From NCBI RefSeq assembly GCF_041770905.1, contig NZ_JBEUWX010000002.1, positions 1,550,001 through 1,614,000 of the forward strand: DNA of 64,000 bases. The letters run 5' to 3'. The stretch comes from Propionivibrio hellwigii (GTDB taxonomy: Bacteria; Pseudomonadota; Gammaproteobacteria; Burkholderiales; Rhodocyclaceae). How positions within the stretch are numbered: position 1 is the first letter of the stretch; each line of letters begins with the position of its first letter. The position numbers and the translations under genes were made by a program. Below are positions 26,636 through 34,030 of the stretch, piece by piece. A model generated the notes under the pieces. It ran no database searches, was not told where the DNA came from, and saw only the letters and a list, made by a program, of their open reading frames with translations.

Positions 26636-28285
26636 CTAAGACGCCTCGGCGCCGCTCCCCTGCCGGCCGCTTTCTGCGGTCTTTTTCTTTTCAATGATGA
26701 TTTTTTCGTACTGACGGATTTTCGGCGCCGCCAGAATACAGGGGCGGCGCGCGACAATGACGCTCAGTTTGCCACTGTCAAGCGCTTCACGAATCACCTG
26801 GTCGAGATCGGTGCCGCTAGCCATTGGATCGACCGTCACCACAGAATCAACGCCCATGGCGCGCAGCACATCCTCAAAGACGATCTTGCCCGCCGCCTCG
26901 TGCATGAGGCCGCGCCCGGTGCCCGGATGCTCCTGCTGGCCGGTCATGGCCGTCGTTCCGTTATCCAGAATCATCAGCACATGGCCGCCAGGCGGCGGGT
27001 TATAGACCATCTCGGCAACCCCGGTCAGCCCGCTGTGCATGAAAGTCGAATCGCCGATGACGCTGACCACGCGCCGCGCCTGCGCGGCAGGCAGCACATG
27101 CCGCAAGCCAAGGCCGACGCCAATGCTCGCGCCCATGCAGACGCAGGTATCCATGCCGGAAAATGGCGGCAGCACGCCCAGCGTATAGCAACCAATATCA
27201 CCGGCCACAATGCAGTCAAGCCGGTGCAGCGCCTCAAATACCGGGCGGTGCGAGCAGCCTTCGCACAAAGCCGGCGGCTTGCCGGCCAGCGGCGCGGCCT
27301 CCGGCGAATCGTCATGCGCCAGGATACGCCGCACGCGCTCTGTATTAAGTTCGCCGAAACGGAACGAATCGGGCTTACCCTCGACGGCCAGCCCATCCGC
27401 CCGCAGCTCGGTCAGGAGAATCGGATCGCCTTCCTCGATCACCACGCAATGTTCGACCGAGGCGACAAAATCGCGGATCGCCTGCATCGGCAAAGGATAG
27501 GAAAACCCCAATTGCAGAATACTGGCTTCGGGCGCGGCTTCACGCGCATGGGCCGCGGCAACGCCAGACGCGATAATCCCCAGCGCCTTGCCCTTCATGT
27601 CGACGACTGTCTGGGCACAATGCTCGGCATATTCCGCCGCCAGCGCCAACTTGTGACGCAATTTACGGTGTGCAGGTCGGGCATAGGCAGGAATCATCAC
27701 GCGCGATGGCACATCCCGCCGAAAATCCGGATCGCCGGCCGGCGGCGGCACGGGGGTTTGTTCGACAATGCTCTTTGAATGACAGACACGGGTCGTCATG
27801 CGCAGCATGACGGGCAGCTGAAAGCGTTCGGAAAGGGCAAAAGCCGCCCCGGTGAAATCATAGGCCTGCTGCGAATCGGCCGGCTCCAGCATGAGGATAC
27901 CTGCCGCCCGCGCATAATGGCGGTTATCCTGTTCGTTCTGGCTCGACGCCATGCCCGGGTCGTCGGCCGAAACCAATACCAGGCCGCCGCTCACGCCGGT
28001 GTAGGCCGCCGTAAATAGCGCATCCGCCGCGACATTGACGCCGACGTGCTTCATCGTTATCAATGTCCGCGCCCCGCCGAAGGCGGCGCCCAGCGCCACT
28101 TCAAGCGCAACCTTTTCATTCGGCGCCCATTGCGCCTTACCGCCCAGGCGGGCAAAGGCTTCGAGGATTTCTGTAGATGGCGTGCCCGGGTACCCCGTCC
28201 CCAGACGGACACCGGCATTGAAGGCGGCAAGGGCAACGGCTTCGTCCCCCGACAAGAGCATGCGATCGGCAAGTATGGCAGCCAT
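26636..28285 (-). CDS. iorA: Indolepyruvate oxidoreductase subunit alpha (no C-terminal ferredoxin domain)
   Basis: Thiamine-diphosphate subunit of indolepyruvate:acceptor oxidoreductase. It has 549 residues. The pyrimidine-binding domain opens with LSGDEAVALAAFNAGV and GTGYPGTPSTEILE. The CEGCSHRP segment and the TPP motif GDSTFMHSGLTG with LDNGTTAMTG are present. After ARRPCIL (near residue 520) the chain ends in a short Lys/Glu-rich tail. Many IorA proteins continue there with an 8-Cys double [4Fe-4S] domain, so electron transfer must differ or use another protein. The first 21 codons recur as a fragment at 30559-30623. Confidence 0.92.
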   Translation of the reverse strand: MAAILADRMLLSGDEAVALAAFNAGVRLGTGYPGTPSTEILEAFARLGGKAQWAPNEKVALEVALGAAFGGARTLITMKHVGVNVAADALFTAAYTGVSGGLVLVSADDPGMASSQNEQDNRHYARAAGILMLEPADSQQAYDFTGAAFALSERFQLPVMLRMTTRVCHSKSIVEQTPVPPPAGDPDFRRDVPSRVMIPAYARPAHRKLRHKLALAAEYAEHCAQTVVDMKGKALGIIASGVAAAHAREAAPEASILQLGFSYPLPMQAIRDFVASVEHCVVIEEGDPILLTELRADGLAVEGKPDSFRFGELNTERVRRILAHDDSPEAAPLAGKPPALCEGCSHRPVFEALHRLDCIVAGDIGCYTLGVLPPFSGMDTCVCMGASIGVGLGLRHVLPAAQARRVVSVIGDSTFMHSGLTGVAEMVYNPPPGGHVLMILDNGTTAMTGQQEHPGTGRGLMHEAAGKIVFEDVLRAMGVDSVVTVDPMASGTDLDQVIREALDSGKLSVIVARRPCILAAPKIRQYEKIIIEKKKTAESGRQGSGAEAS

Positions 28286-28287
28286 GA
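28223..28287. repeat. 65-bp direct repeat, copy within the iorA 5' end
   Basis: Matches 30559-30623 at 62 of 65 positions in the same orientation. It covers the iorA start codon and its first 21 codons. The two copies bracket the plus-strand paaK-ACT pair. Confidence 0.9.
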
Positions 28288-28460
28288 AAAACCTCGGTTG
28301 AAGTAAGAAATCACCAGCATGAAGCGTCGAAGTATCGCCGTCTTGCCCACCGTGGTCAATCCAGACATGCCGCGGGCAGACAAATTGGCCGTGCCAGATA
28401 ACAAGCGCTCATGCTAGATTCGCGTCTTGCGATTCTTCATGAAACCTCGATGGAACATTC

Positions 28461-29813
28461 ATGATTATGGAAAGTGACGCGACACGCGCTATGGATAGCG
28501 AAAACCGGACGTACTGGGAAAGCGAGCTCGAAACCCTGCCGCGCGCCGAGCTTGAAAAACTACAGCTCCGGCGACTGAACGAATCGCTGCATCTGGCCGC
28601 ACGTTCGCCGCATTATGCGAAATGCGCACAGATCGGGCGGATGCTGCGCGAAGGGATCAAGTCGATCGAGCAGATCCGCGAACTGCCATTCACGACCAAG
28701 GACGACCTGCGTCAGGATTTCCCGTGGGGCTTTCTCGCCGCCGACAAACGCGAAGTCATCCGTCTGCACAGTTCAAGCGGTACGACCGGCAATCCAACCG
28801 TCGTATTTCACAATCAGCATGATCTCGCAAGTTGGGCGAACCTGATGGCGCGCTCGCTCTACGCCGCCGGCGTTCGCCAGACGGACGTTTTCCAGAACAT
28901 GTCCGGTTACGGATTATTTACCGGTGGCCTCGGTTTCCAGTATGGCATCGAACGGCTTGGCTGCCTCTCGATCCCGGCCGGCGCCGGCAACAGCTTGCGC
29001 CAGATCAAGCTGATGCGCGATTTTGGCACGACAGTGGCGCATGCCATTCCGAGCTATCTGGGGCGGTTGCACGAAGTTTTCTTGGCCGAAGGACTCGATC
29101 CGCGCCGCGACACGCAGTTGCACACGCTGGTCATCGGCGCCGAGCCACATACCGAGGAACAACGGCGGCGCATCGAGGCAATGTTCGGCGTCAAAGCCTA
29201 CAACTCGTTTGGGCTTTCCGAGATGAACGGTCCGGGCGTCGCCTTCGAGTGTACCGAACAGAACGGGCTACACATCTGGGAAGACGCCTACATTGTCGAG
29301 ATCATCGACCCGCAGACGCTGGAACCGCTCCCCGACGGCGAGCGCGGCGAACTGGTGATGACGACGCTCGACCGGCAGGCAATGCCGGTGATCCGTTATC
29401 GCACGCGCGACCTGACCCGTATCCTGCCCGGGGCGTGCCCTTGCGGCCGCACGCACCGCCGGATCGACCGGATTACCGGCCGCTCGGACGACATGTTCAT
29501 CATCAAGGGTTGCAACGTCTTTCCGATGCAGGTCGAAGGCATATTGATGAAATTGCCGGAAGTCGGTGACAATTACCGCATCATTCTCGACCACCTTGAC
29601 GACCAAGATGAAATGATCGTCGAGGTGGAACTGAAACGGGAATGGTTCAGCGGCGACGTGGAACGGCTCACCCGTCTGCAGCGCCGCATCGCACACCTGC
29701 TGCGCGACGAGGTGCTCTTGCGGCCATTGGTGCGGCTCGTCGAACCAGGATCCCTCCCCAGGACGGAGAGCAAAGCGGTGCGGGTCATCGACCGGCGCAA
29801 AACGTCAAAATAA
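28461..29813 (+). CDS. paaK: Phenylacetate-CoA ligase (copy 2)
   Basis: Second AMP-forming arylacetate-CoA ligase, 450 residues, divergent from iorA. Motifs are HSSSGTTGNPTVV (about 104-116), GLSEMNGPGV, YRTRDLTRI and the GRSDDMFIIKGCNVFPMQVE signature, with the terminal ESKAVRV lysine region. It clearly differs from copy 1 (for example NVFPMQVEGIL against NVFPTQIEAAL), so the two are old paralogues that may favour different arylacetates. Start could also be the Met at 28467 or 28491. It is followed 17 bp later by an ACT-domain gene and flanked by the 65-bp direct repeats. Confidence 0.93.
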   Translation: MIMESDATRAMDSENRTYWESELETLPRAELEKLQLRRLNESLHLAARSPHYAKCAQIGRMLREGIKSIEQIRELPFTTKDDLRQDFPWGFLAADKREVIRLHSSSGTTGNPTVVFHNQHDLASWANLMARSLYAAGVRQTDVFQNMSGYGLFTGGLGFQYGIERLGCLSIPAGAGNSLRQIKLMRDFGTTVAHAIPSYLGRLHEVFLAEGLDPRRDTQLHTLVIGAEPHTEEQRRRIEAMFGVKAYNSFGLSEMNGPGVAFECTEQNGLHIWEDAYIVEIIDPQTLEPLPDGERGELVMTTLDRQAMPVIRYRTRDLTRILPGACPCGRTHRRIDRITGRSDDMFIIKGCNVFPMQVEGILMKLPEVGDNYRIILDHLDDQDEMIVEVELKREWFSGDVERLTRLQRRIAHLLRDEVLLRPLVRLVEPGSLPRTESKAVRVIDRRKTSK

Positions 29814-29830
29814 GCTGCGGGGAAACGACA

Positions 29831-30277
29831 ATGAGTCATCAGGTTTCAGTATTTCTCGAAAATAAGCTGGGCAGCATCGAGAAGGTCACGGCAGTGCTGA
29901 GCGCGGCGCAAATCGATATCCGCTCGCTCCATCTCAATCACACGGCAAATGGCTGGGGGGTGCTCAACCTCGTCGTTTCCGATCCGGAAGAAGCGCAGCG
30001 GCGGCTGTCAGCGCAGGGGATGGCGTCAGCCCTGCGCGAAATCGCCGTCGTGGAGATGCCGGATCGCCCTGGGGGGCTGGATGAACTGCTCAAAAGCGTC
30101 GTGCGTGCCGGCGTGAGCTTCACCAATGCTTACGGTCACACGATACGCGACGGCGAAAGCGCCTTTTTTGTCATTGACATCCAGGATATGCCGGAGGCCA
30201 GGGAACGTTTGCGCGCCATCGGCCTGCGGATTCTCGACGACAGCGCGGTATATGGCCCGCGCGGGAAGCGCCAATAA
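29831..30277 (+). CDS. Tandem ACT-domain protein (copy 2)
   Basis: 148 residues with two ACT domains: SVFLENKLGSIEKVTAVL at the N-terminus and IAVVEMPDRPGGLDELLKSV from about residue 72. It has the same plan as the protein at 24.0-24.4 kb, also next to a phenylacetate-CoA ligase, which suggests a fixed two-gene module. ATG 29831 follows a purine-rich GGGGAAACGAC stretch that can serve as ribosome site. The probable role is ligand sensing linked to arylacetate activation; the ligand is unknown. Confidence 0.85.
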   Translation: MSHQVSVFLENKLGSIEKVTAVLSAAQIDIRSLHLNHTANGWGVLNLVVSDPEEAQRRLSAQGMASALREIAVVEMPDRPGGLDELLKSVVRAGVSFTNAYGHTIRDGESAFFVIDIQDMPEARERLRAIGLRILDDSAVYGPRGKRQ

Positions 30278-30351
30278 ATCTGAAAAAACCATGCGCACCA
30301 TGCGCACATACGGCACAGAGTGATCTCGCATCCACACGTGCGACAAGTGCG

Positions 30352-30555
30352 TCAGTGCATTTCAGCCAGCGGACGCCCTGCGTCAATTTTTTCGGCTTCT
30401 CCCTGCGGTAAGGCACCACGATAGACGCGCACCTGTTGAGGGAACGCCGCATTCGCTGCCTGCCCGCCTGCTGTCTGTCCGCCGCTGTTCGTCCGCGATT
30501 TCCTGACCGCCGATCTGAAAATTCAGCTCTCCCCCCGCATCTACCTGCGCCCGCT
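30352..30555 (-). pseudogene. Remnant of an unidentified gene (frameshifted)
   Basis: On the minus strand one frame reads GGELNFQIGGQEIADEQ and, after a frameshift, another reads FPQQVRVYRGALPQGEAEK and runs to a stop at 30352. The composition looks like coding sequence that has lost its frame. I do not recognise the family. It directly continues, in the same direction, from the truncated iorA copy, so both may be debris of one rearrangement. Confidence 0.35.
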
Positions 30556-30558
30556 GGC

Positions 30559-30623
30559 GGCGGCAAGGGCAAGGGCTTCGTCCCTCGACAAGAGCATGCG
30601 ATCGGCACGTATGGCAGCCATGA
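30559..30623. repeat. 65-bp direct repeat, truncated copy of the iorA 5' end
   Basis: Copy of 28223-28287 (62/65 identical, no gaps). On the minus strand it still encodes Met plus the first 21 residues of IorA with a few substitutions, then runs into unrelated sequence. It is a gene fragment, not a functional start. Confidence 0.9.
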
Positions 30624-30867
30624 GTGCCTCGCTCAAAATCACTACGTTATGGCGTAAACATTGGCAACGCACCGGAAATTTCGCTACCCCGCAATGTCAG
30701 TGCGGGTTGACTGCAATCACCCCTTGTCTGCAACACACTGTTGGCTACAATGCGCCCTTGAGGGGCTGCCGGTACTGCCCTGGCAGCTTTATCGGGGCGC
30801 ACATCACCTCGCCGGTTTCGCCGCCGCCTGGCAGGATTTTTCAGAAAGTTCAGAAAGGAAAACGCTC

Positions 30868-31698
30868 ATGCCAACCCATCCGCTCCGCTTTATTCGCCAT
30901 TTCGCCCTGCTGGCCGGTACGCTGCTGGCTTTTGGCTGTTTCGCCGAACCGGCGCAGCCCGCCCAGACGGTGCTTGCCGAGCGCATCGACCTGATTCGCC
31001 ACGGCGAGAGCGAGGACAATCTCAATGAGGGAAAAACCGTCGTTCGCCTCGACGGCACGTTGATGCCAAGCAAAGGCAAAGTGCTGAGCGGGTGGAACTC
31101 CGCCAGCCTGACCATGCGCGGCGTCAGCCAGGCCGTTAAAGCGGGGGAAGTCCTGCTCAAACAGGAAAAAGAGGCAGAAAAGAACGCTGGCGACACCGCC
31201 GGCGCCGCATCCCCCAAACTGCGTGACGCCCTCTGGCTGTACTCGCCCCTGCTGCGCACCAAACAAACGCTTTCGGGCGTATTGCTCGGCGCGCAACTGG
31301 ACAACGAAAAGGCATTGAAACTCCGCCCGGATACCCGCATTTTCGAGCGCTCGGCCGGAAGCCTCACCAACCTCACCTGGCCGGAAGCCGCACAGCACTG
31401 GCCGGAAATGGCCAAAGGACGCCAGGCTACCGTCTTCCATCAAGCGGACGCTGCCTATCCGAACGGCGAATCCCTGGCGCTCGTCTACCGCCGCGCTTCG
31501 GCGGCCATCGACGAAGCCCTGACCCAGGAACGCCGCATTATCGTCATCTCGCATGAACTGACGATCAAAACCCTGGTCGCCCACCTTACGCGCGGCAAGA
31601 TCGACGACAACGCCTTCGCCACCAAGGTTGAAAACGCCAAGCCGATCACCCTGATCCGCCGCGGCGACCGCTGGGAAATCCAACTCGCCCAACCCTGA
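30868..31698 (+). CDS. Exported histidine phosphatase family protein
   Basis: 276 residues with a signal peptide (hydrophobic core FALLAGTLLAFGC, probable cleavage after CFA). The phosphatase core carries the catalytic RHG motif in DLIRHGESEDN (about residues 46-56) and a second catalytic His in IVISHELTIK near 228. This places it in the phosphoglycerate-mutase-like superfamily; the substrate cannot be read from sequence. ATG 30868 is chosen because AAAGGA sits 8 bp upstream and the signal peptide begins there. No operon partner. Confidence 0.8.
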   Translation: MPTHPLRFIRHFALLAGTLLAFGCFAEPAQPAQTVLAERIDLIRHGESEDNLNEGKTVVRLDGTLMPSKGKVLSGWNSASLTMRGVSQAVKAGEVLLKQEKEAEKNAGDTAGAASPKLRDALWLYSPLLRTKQTLSGVLLGAQLDNEKALKLRPDTRIFERSAGSLTNLTWPEAAQHWPEMAKGRQATVFHQADAAYPNGESLALVYRRASAAIDEALTQERRIIVISHELTIKTLVAHLTRGKIDDNAFATKVENAKPITLIRRGDRWEIQLAQP

Positions 31699-31996
31699 GC
31701 GCGCATCGCCTATCGGCGCGCGCCGCCATCTGCAAAACGATGTAAGACCTGCCCGGAAGCCCGCGTATTTTGGGCGTTTGCGGGCAGGTGCCTCTGGAAG
31801 CCGCATAAACACTGGGCTTGCGGGCAGGGTACGCCAGAACCCTTGCCAGCAGCGGGCTGCAGAGCAGGCATCTCGACATCGACCGGCCCATGCGGGCTAC
31901 AGGGCGCTCTCCGCAGTCAGATCGTCGATGCGCTGACATCCGCGCATCGCTTACCGCAAGGCCCGTCGGGATGCGGACACCCCGCGCGCCGTCAGC
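31699..31996. other. Intergenic region holding hairpin repeats before the dgkA-derived repeat
   Basis: Contains two units of the hairpin repeat family (31747-31840) and otherwise GC-rich sequence without a supported gene. It probably represents the original downstream flank of dgkA before insertion of the 3.1-kb module. Confidence 0.5.
31747..31840. repeat. Hairpin repeats (locus 2)
   Basis: Two units of the family seen at 1-405. The first folds into a 9-bp perfect outer stem ACCTGCCCG (31747-31755) with CGGGCAGGT (31781-31789) and an inner GCCC/GGGC stem. The second begins CCTCTGGAAGCC and contains GGGCTTGCGGG. Confidence 0.7.
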
Positions 31997-32088
31997 CGAG
32001 CAGCACGCACGCCCAAACCACCGCCGCATTGACGAGCGAGAACAATACGGCGGCGCTACCCGCATCCTTGGCGCGCTTGGCCAGCGGA
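31997..32088. repeat. 92-bp direct repeat, left copy (dgkA 3' end)
   Basis: Identical to 35210-35301 at 90 of 92 positions with no gaps. On the minus strand it encodes the last ~30 residues of DgkA and then one different residue and a TGA stop. It marks the left edge of the inserted module. Confidence 0.92.
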
Positions 32089-32790
32089 ACCTACAAACCT
32101 GTTAAAAGTGTCGAGCAGCAACGTGAGGAAGAAAAATCTGCGGTCGGCTCCGCCACAGGCGACAAGGATGCCGTTGCCAATCAACACCAGTCCAATATGG
32201 GCACCGTTGACAGCCAGAGAAGGACGTTGGGCGCGCCTGATCCGACCAAGATGCCCAATACCGACAACCTGAAAAACAACGTCAACCAGTCCATTTCAGA
32301 CATTAACAAAAATATCATGTTCGGTCAGTCCGGCGCTTCCTACAAGACCGGGCTTAACCGCTTGGCGGATGTTATCTCCAATAAACAGTCAGTGGTGTTC
32401 CGTACCCTGGTCGCCACAGAAGGCGCTAAAAACGCCCCGAAGAGTTTCTCCAGGACATCGACAAAACGGCTTCGCAGGCCCCGAAACTTTATCAGGTGCT
32501 GGTCAAGGCCAGAAACCGGGGGCACATTGATGAATGAGGATGTTGAAAAAACGCTGACCAGAAATATTGCAGCGTTCAACCTGAAACGTCTTACCGAGGC
32601 AATCGCCAATTTAATCAAAGACAACTCTTAGCAAGCCGGGGATATGGTAAGAACGGCCATCCCCGGTGTTGGCAGACGCATCGCAGGAGCAGCAGTTAAA
32701 AAAAGAGCCAACTGGATATTCGGTGAAGGCAAAGAGCAGATCGAACAAGAAGGTGAAGAAACTATGAACCGGCTCAGGTGGTGTTTCTAA
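32089..32790 (+). pseudogene. Truncated, frameshifted gene of unknown family
   Basis: The reading frame enters directly from the left repeat with no start of its own (TYKPVKSVEQQREEEK...). It is hydrophilic and rich in Asn/Gln/Lys/Asp. Near 32435 the frame shifts to one reading PEEFLQDIDKTASQAPKLYQ, then returns to NEDVEKTLTRNIAAFNLK. A TAG at 32629-32631 interrupts it, and the same frame continues with GVGRRIAGAAVKKRANWIFG to 32790. The composition loosely recalls C-terminal parts of conjugative TraG-like proteins, but I cannot support a name. Confidence 0.5.
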
Positions 32791-33020
32791 AACCATAAAG
32801 TGACAAAAAGCAATAAAAATATTTCTGAACAAGAGAAATCAATGGCGTATAATCGCAACATCTAAAGAAATATTGCCCGGCTAGCTCATATCTGCCCTGG
32901 GCAGAGAAGGCAAAGATGTCTGCATCTGTTGCATGTCTGTCAATTTAGTCAATAGTAAAATTTACTTAATATTGATGGGCTAAATATACCCAATTCTTAA
33001 ACTTTAAAAAGGAGGGGGTT

Positions 33021-33095
33021 ATGAAGTACTTTTTCTTAACTGATACAGTCAACTTTTTTCATACTATATACGTGAGCATTACATTCTTAAGGTAA
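33021..33095 (+). CDS. Possible 24-residue leader peptide upstream of the amidase gene
   Basis: A very strong Shine-Dalgarno sequence (AAGGAGGGGG) stands about 4 bp before ATG 33021. The frame encodes 24 residues, rich in Phe and Thr and mildly hydrophobic, and stops 7 bp before the amidase start. It may be a translated leader that couples translation of the toxin, or the stub of a deleted gene. Too short to judge by composition. Confidence 0.35.
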   Translation: MKYFFLTDTVNFFHTIYVSITFLR

Positions 33096-33102
33096 ATAAA
33101 AT

Positions 33103-33606
33103 ATGATTTTAAATTCGACACAACTTGATAAATATTTAGGAAAACATATTTCGTATTTTTGTGGCAGGACTGGATATATATCTGATTCCGATAATCATTG
33201 CGCTCACTTTGTATCGCATGCACTCAAAATAAACTATGGCACCACATGCGCCACAATGTCACATGGTGCTAAACTGGCAGCAAGCTTGCGTGTTCAAGAG
33301 CTTTTCTCGCACTGCCCTGAAGTAGGAAATTGGGATGAAAAACCTAATGATGTCACACAGTGTTTTATTTTCATTACGGCAGCCAATCATGTAAATTTGG
33401 GGAGTAAGCGTATGGATAATATCCCAAGAAAGCATATTGGAATTTTTTGCCAAGGCTATATATGGCATTATTCCAACACTAAAGATAAAGTTATCAAACA
33501 AGCGCTCAATGAGTTTTCAAATCATTATAGAAGTCCATACAACTCGCTTTTCTGGGGGAGTCTGCCACCTGAAGCACAGTTTGCAGGAGAATTTGATAAT
33601 GTATAA
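33103..33606 (+). CDS. Putative papain-like (NlpC/P60- or CHAP-type) amidase toxin
   Basis: 167 residues, no signal peptide, low GC. The motif DSDNHCAHFVSHAL (about residues 28-41) fits a catalytic Cys at the start of a helix in papain-like amidases. A candidate catalytic His lies in RKHIGIFCQGYIWHYS (about 110-125), a beta-strand context expected for NlpC/P60 or CHAP enzymes. The gene overlaps the next one by 8 bp, and that product is exported. This is the layout of secreted cell-wall amidase effectors with periplasmic immunity proteins. No type VI secretion gene is in the window, so the delivery route is unknown. Catalysis is inferred. Confidence 0.6.
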   Translation: MILNSTQLDKYLGKHISYFCGRTGYISDSDNHCAHFVSHALKINYGTTCATMSHGAKLAASLRVQELFSHCPEVGNWDEKPNDVTQCFIFITAANHVNLGSKRMDNIPRKHIGIFCQGYIWHYSNTKDKVIKQALNEFSNHYRSPYNSLFWGSLPPEAQFAGEFDNV

Positions 33607-34030
33607 AAAAGTTTTTTTCGCATTAGCAATATGTTCAACTCCGGTATTGGCCACTTCTTCAGTGAAAGATCAGATATCCTGCCCTTCCTGCATAAGAAGC
33701 AAACCGTCTGACCAAGAGGTTATTGCAATGGTATTTGCTAGTCATGCCATTCCTTTGAGCATTCACCCCAGCTGCAAAAGTGTTGGCACTTCGGAAGAAG
33801 ATAAGAACTTGGGACAATATATTGCTGGACTAATGGCCTACATGAATGAAGATATGAATAACCGCCTTACGGTCAACGTGCAGGATATGCCGGAAAAAGA
33901 AAAATGGCTTGCTCGCTTTATGCTTTCACAAGAGAAAGATGAAACTGTGTGGCGTTATGGTCTGGAATTTTCGATTAGTAAGAAAACGGGCTTGTTGGAT
34001 AAACAAAGCTACCGCTGTATTGGCGCATAA
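33599..34030 (+). CDS. Exported protein, candidate immunity partner of the amidase
   Basis: 143 residues with a clear signal peptide (MYKKVFFALAICSTPVLA). The mature part carries four Cys, two of them in SCPSC, suggesting disulfides in the periplasm. I do not recognise the family. ATG 33599 is chosen because AGGAGA lies 9 bp upstream and the signal peptide begins exactly there; it overlaps the amidase gene by 8 bp. Coupled translation with a cell-wall amidase and periplasmic location suggest an immunity role. A Rap/Tai-like small inhibitor is the closest analogy, by context only. Confidence 0.6.
   Translation: MYKKVFFALAICSTPVLATSSVKDQISCPSCIRSKPSDQEVIAMVFASHAIPLSIHPSCKSVGTSEEDKNLGQYIAGLMAYMNEDMNNRLTVNVQDMPEKEKWLARFMLSQEKDETVWRYGLEFSISKKTGLLDKQSYRCIGA

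Larger units (their letters stand above)
30278..30867. other. Intergenic region with gene remnants
   Basis: 590 bp between the ACT gene and the histidine phosphatase gene. It contains the iorA 5' fragment at 30559-30623 and a decayed minus-strand reading frame at 30352-30555, both listed separately. The right part, 30624-30867, has no recognisable feature except the AAAGGA ribosome site at 30854-30859. Confidence 0.6.

Noticed and set aside
30661..30867. N-terminal extension of the histidine phosphatase
   Set aside because: The extra 69 residues are not protein-like, and a good ribosome site plus signal peptide starts at 30868.
31843..32631. A 262-codon plus-strand gene across the left dgkA repeat
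   Set aside because: Its first 80 codons read through the hairpin flank and the antisense of the dgkA end; only the part after 32088 looks coding, and it is broken.
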